Shown piece by piece: positions 5,401 through 5,579 of a stretch of 5,579 nt of DNA. The stretch spans positions 1 through 5,579 of the forward strand of contig JAEWQS010000041.1 in the NCBI GenBank assembly GCA_023399095.1, given 5' to 3'. Origin of the DNA: Bacillota bacterium (lineage in GTDB: Bacteria; Bacillota; Clostridia; Christensenellales; SZUA-584). The position numbers and the translations under genes are program-made. Under the pieces are notes generated by a model. It saw only the letters and a list, made by a program, of their open reading frames with translations, did not search any database and had not been told where the DNA came from. Every line of letters begins with the position of its first letter. Position 1 is the stretch's first letter.

Positions 5401-5579
5401 TTAGAGCCGCTTTTGGATAGCTTAAAGCCTGTGCAGCATTGGTCGGCATCTGTGCCTTCAATCGCCTCACAGCAGTAGACAAGCAGATGTTCACCGGAGC
5501 CGATGCTTATATCCGGAAACACATATTGATTGCGTGCGGATTCTGAAATGGAATAGTCCTCAAGGTTTATGGGTTTGTC
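2493..5579 (-). CDS. CotH kinase family protein with four lamin-tail domains and a chitobiase C-terminal-like domain (5' partial)
   Basis: The frame is open to the window edge, so the true start and any signal peptide lie outside; 1028 residues are visible (numbered from the edge). Four tandem lamin-tail-like beta domains lie at about 1-116, 122-250, 267-404 and 418-552, marked by [IK]-[NS]-E-V...W-[IV]-E-L-[YH]-N...D-Y-x-[LV] and each ending in a PTPGxxNS-like linker. Residues about 563-637 resemble the chitobiase C-terminal domain (YYTLDGSTP). From about 643 to 1005 is a CotH-type atypical kinase: GFRIAGAGTRTHAQKS (690-705), YINGEYYGLYEFKEN (774-788), SDDYYNQKY (861-869) and WRPLFYDLDLAL (879-890), with D885/D887 as likely metal-binding residues. 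Family knowledge: CotH of Bacillus phosphorylates spore-coat proteins. Surface or secreted location and structural adhesion through the LTDs are inferred. It ends YFDLSDDEISELFPNG and has no visible membrane anchor. The substrate is unknown. Confidence 0.9.
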   Translation of the reverse strand, partial: DKPINLEDYSISESARNQYVFPDISIGSGEHLLVYCCEAIEGTDADQCCTGFKLSKSGSKLTLTSPFATIQELTVPELETDISYGISEDGTYMFFPSPTPGQANVTQGFASLEEISAQQNDVLKISEVLPQSVSDSDPYSWIELYNSGDKPIDLSNYYVTENLSDPKKAKLPKMELGAGEYTVLRFTGLEGKDEIPFKISDGETTVAVLNVFGIVVDRITWEEGLLAGISAGHGENGDIVYYTQPTPGQTNSTNYAQSVSIADGVSDITINEVLLKNSYSIIDEDGERSSWVELHNTSGSAVHLSDYALSDDKNKLLRWRLPDTELAPDAYLIVYLSGKDKSENELHANFKLGSDETQLFLTNLVSCTVQTVDLPAETKDNIAFGLSADGSWLYYPQPTPLAPNSTHGFTEIAATGGSSYLVINEVSSVSKAKSGDSDWVELYNGTPDDMDITGYYLSDSRSDLTKWPVGSASVSANGYKVVEGYEKEDVLGTLGISLSGETLYLSNAQGLVLDQFDTGVLRPGVSRGRLPDGETNTVAFFNTPTKGEPNSGDTVSGYCAAPLLSTIGGYKEAPVTLEMSTTTPNASIYYTLDGSTPSSESTPYTSPITINETQTVRAIAVADGKLASEETVATYLFGEKHSLPVVCLSMTESDLRWVFGSQVRQDKRERAGYVEYYEADGTLGVRFPAGFRIAGAGTRTHAQKSINLYLRGGYGQSEVTYPFFEGYNINAFRSLSLRNMGQDYASTRLRDAYFHMAVNGMNIDNMQTKFAVVYINGEYYGLYEFKENQNEDYLVSKYGIDRDKIDMARNEWTFVGDKNIKHALNMSRGNMADADRFAEYTEIADSDYFMDYLIASTFFLSDDYYNQKYAHTSDNALRWRPLFYDLDLALNSGITGFNLGSFFNPSGLNVGQIREDGSQTFVDTGLYYAFRKNPEWCDAFIKRYAEVMNTVLTEEKLISLFDEMAASARTEMPRTIEQWGQPRSMDYWEGQVAGMRQDLIDRRKYVISGLKKYFDLSDDEISELFPNG

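Noticed and set aside
3485..5478. Several open frames of 60-140 codons on both strands within the CotH/LTD gene
   Set aside because: All lie inside one continuous, domain-rich frame of more than 1000 codons; their translations are of low complexity or arginine/proline-rich, as expected of shadow frames.
5520..5522. GTG at 5522 as the start of the CotH/LTD protein
   Set aside because: The frame continues upstream to the window edge with LTD-like sequence (DKPINLEDYSIS) and no ribosome binding site precedes the GTG.

Overview
The window looks like part of a chromosome from an anaerobic, probably gut-associated member of the Clostridia (Bacillota). The reasons are a two-subunit oxygen-sensitive class I fumarase, a tRNA with an encoded CCA end, strong purine-rich ribosome binding sites, a large LTD/CotH surface-type protein and a remnant of a Tn916-family-like integration module. 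The species cannot be fixed from the sequence.

Layout. (1) Positions 1 to about 600 are AT-rich (two 60-base samples give about 30-38% GC). They hold the tail of an excisionase-like gene overlapping a tyrosine recombinase gene. The recombinase has kept its arm-binding N-terminus and the last part of its catalytic domain but lacks everything between, so it reads as the decayed recombination module of an integrated element. Its 3' end runs into a cluster of AACCGA repeats and a nested palindrome (530-591). (2) Positions 624-800 hold a complete tRNA-Thr(GGU) transcription unit on the minus strand: promoter, 76-nt gene and terminator. Its 3' end faces the integrase, a typical site for element integration. 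(3) Positions 854-2225 hold, on the minus strand, the alpha and beta subunits of a [4Fe-4S] class I fumarate hydratase, 10 bp apart and probably co-transcribed from a promoter near 2254-2282. (4) Positions 2271-2492 are a 3' untranslated/intergenic stretch packed with inverted repeats that can pair in several mutually exclusive ways, including a hairpin unit present twice. (5) Positions 2493-5579 hold, on the minus strand, the 3' part (1028 codons seen, 5' end outside the window) of a modular protein with four tandem lamin-tail-like domains, a chitobiase C-terminal-like domain and a CotH-type atypical kinase domain.

The fumarase pair works as one enzyme interconverting fumarate and malate. 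The tRNA and the integrase remnant probably mark the edge of a mobile island lying to the left. The CotH/LTD protein is a separate transcription unit whose upstream neighbours are not visible. I see no complete novel multi-gene system. The most unusual material is the LTD-CotH architecture, the structured intergenic region at 2281-2484, and the in-frame-deleted integrase with its repeat cluster.
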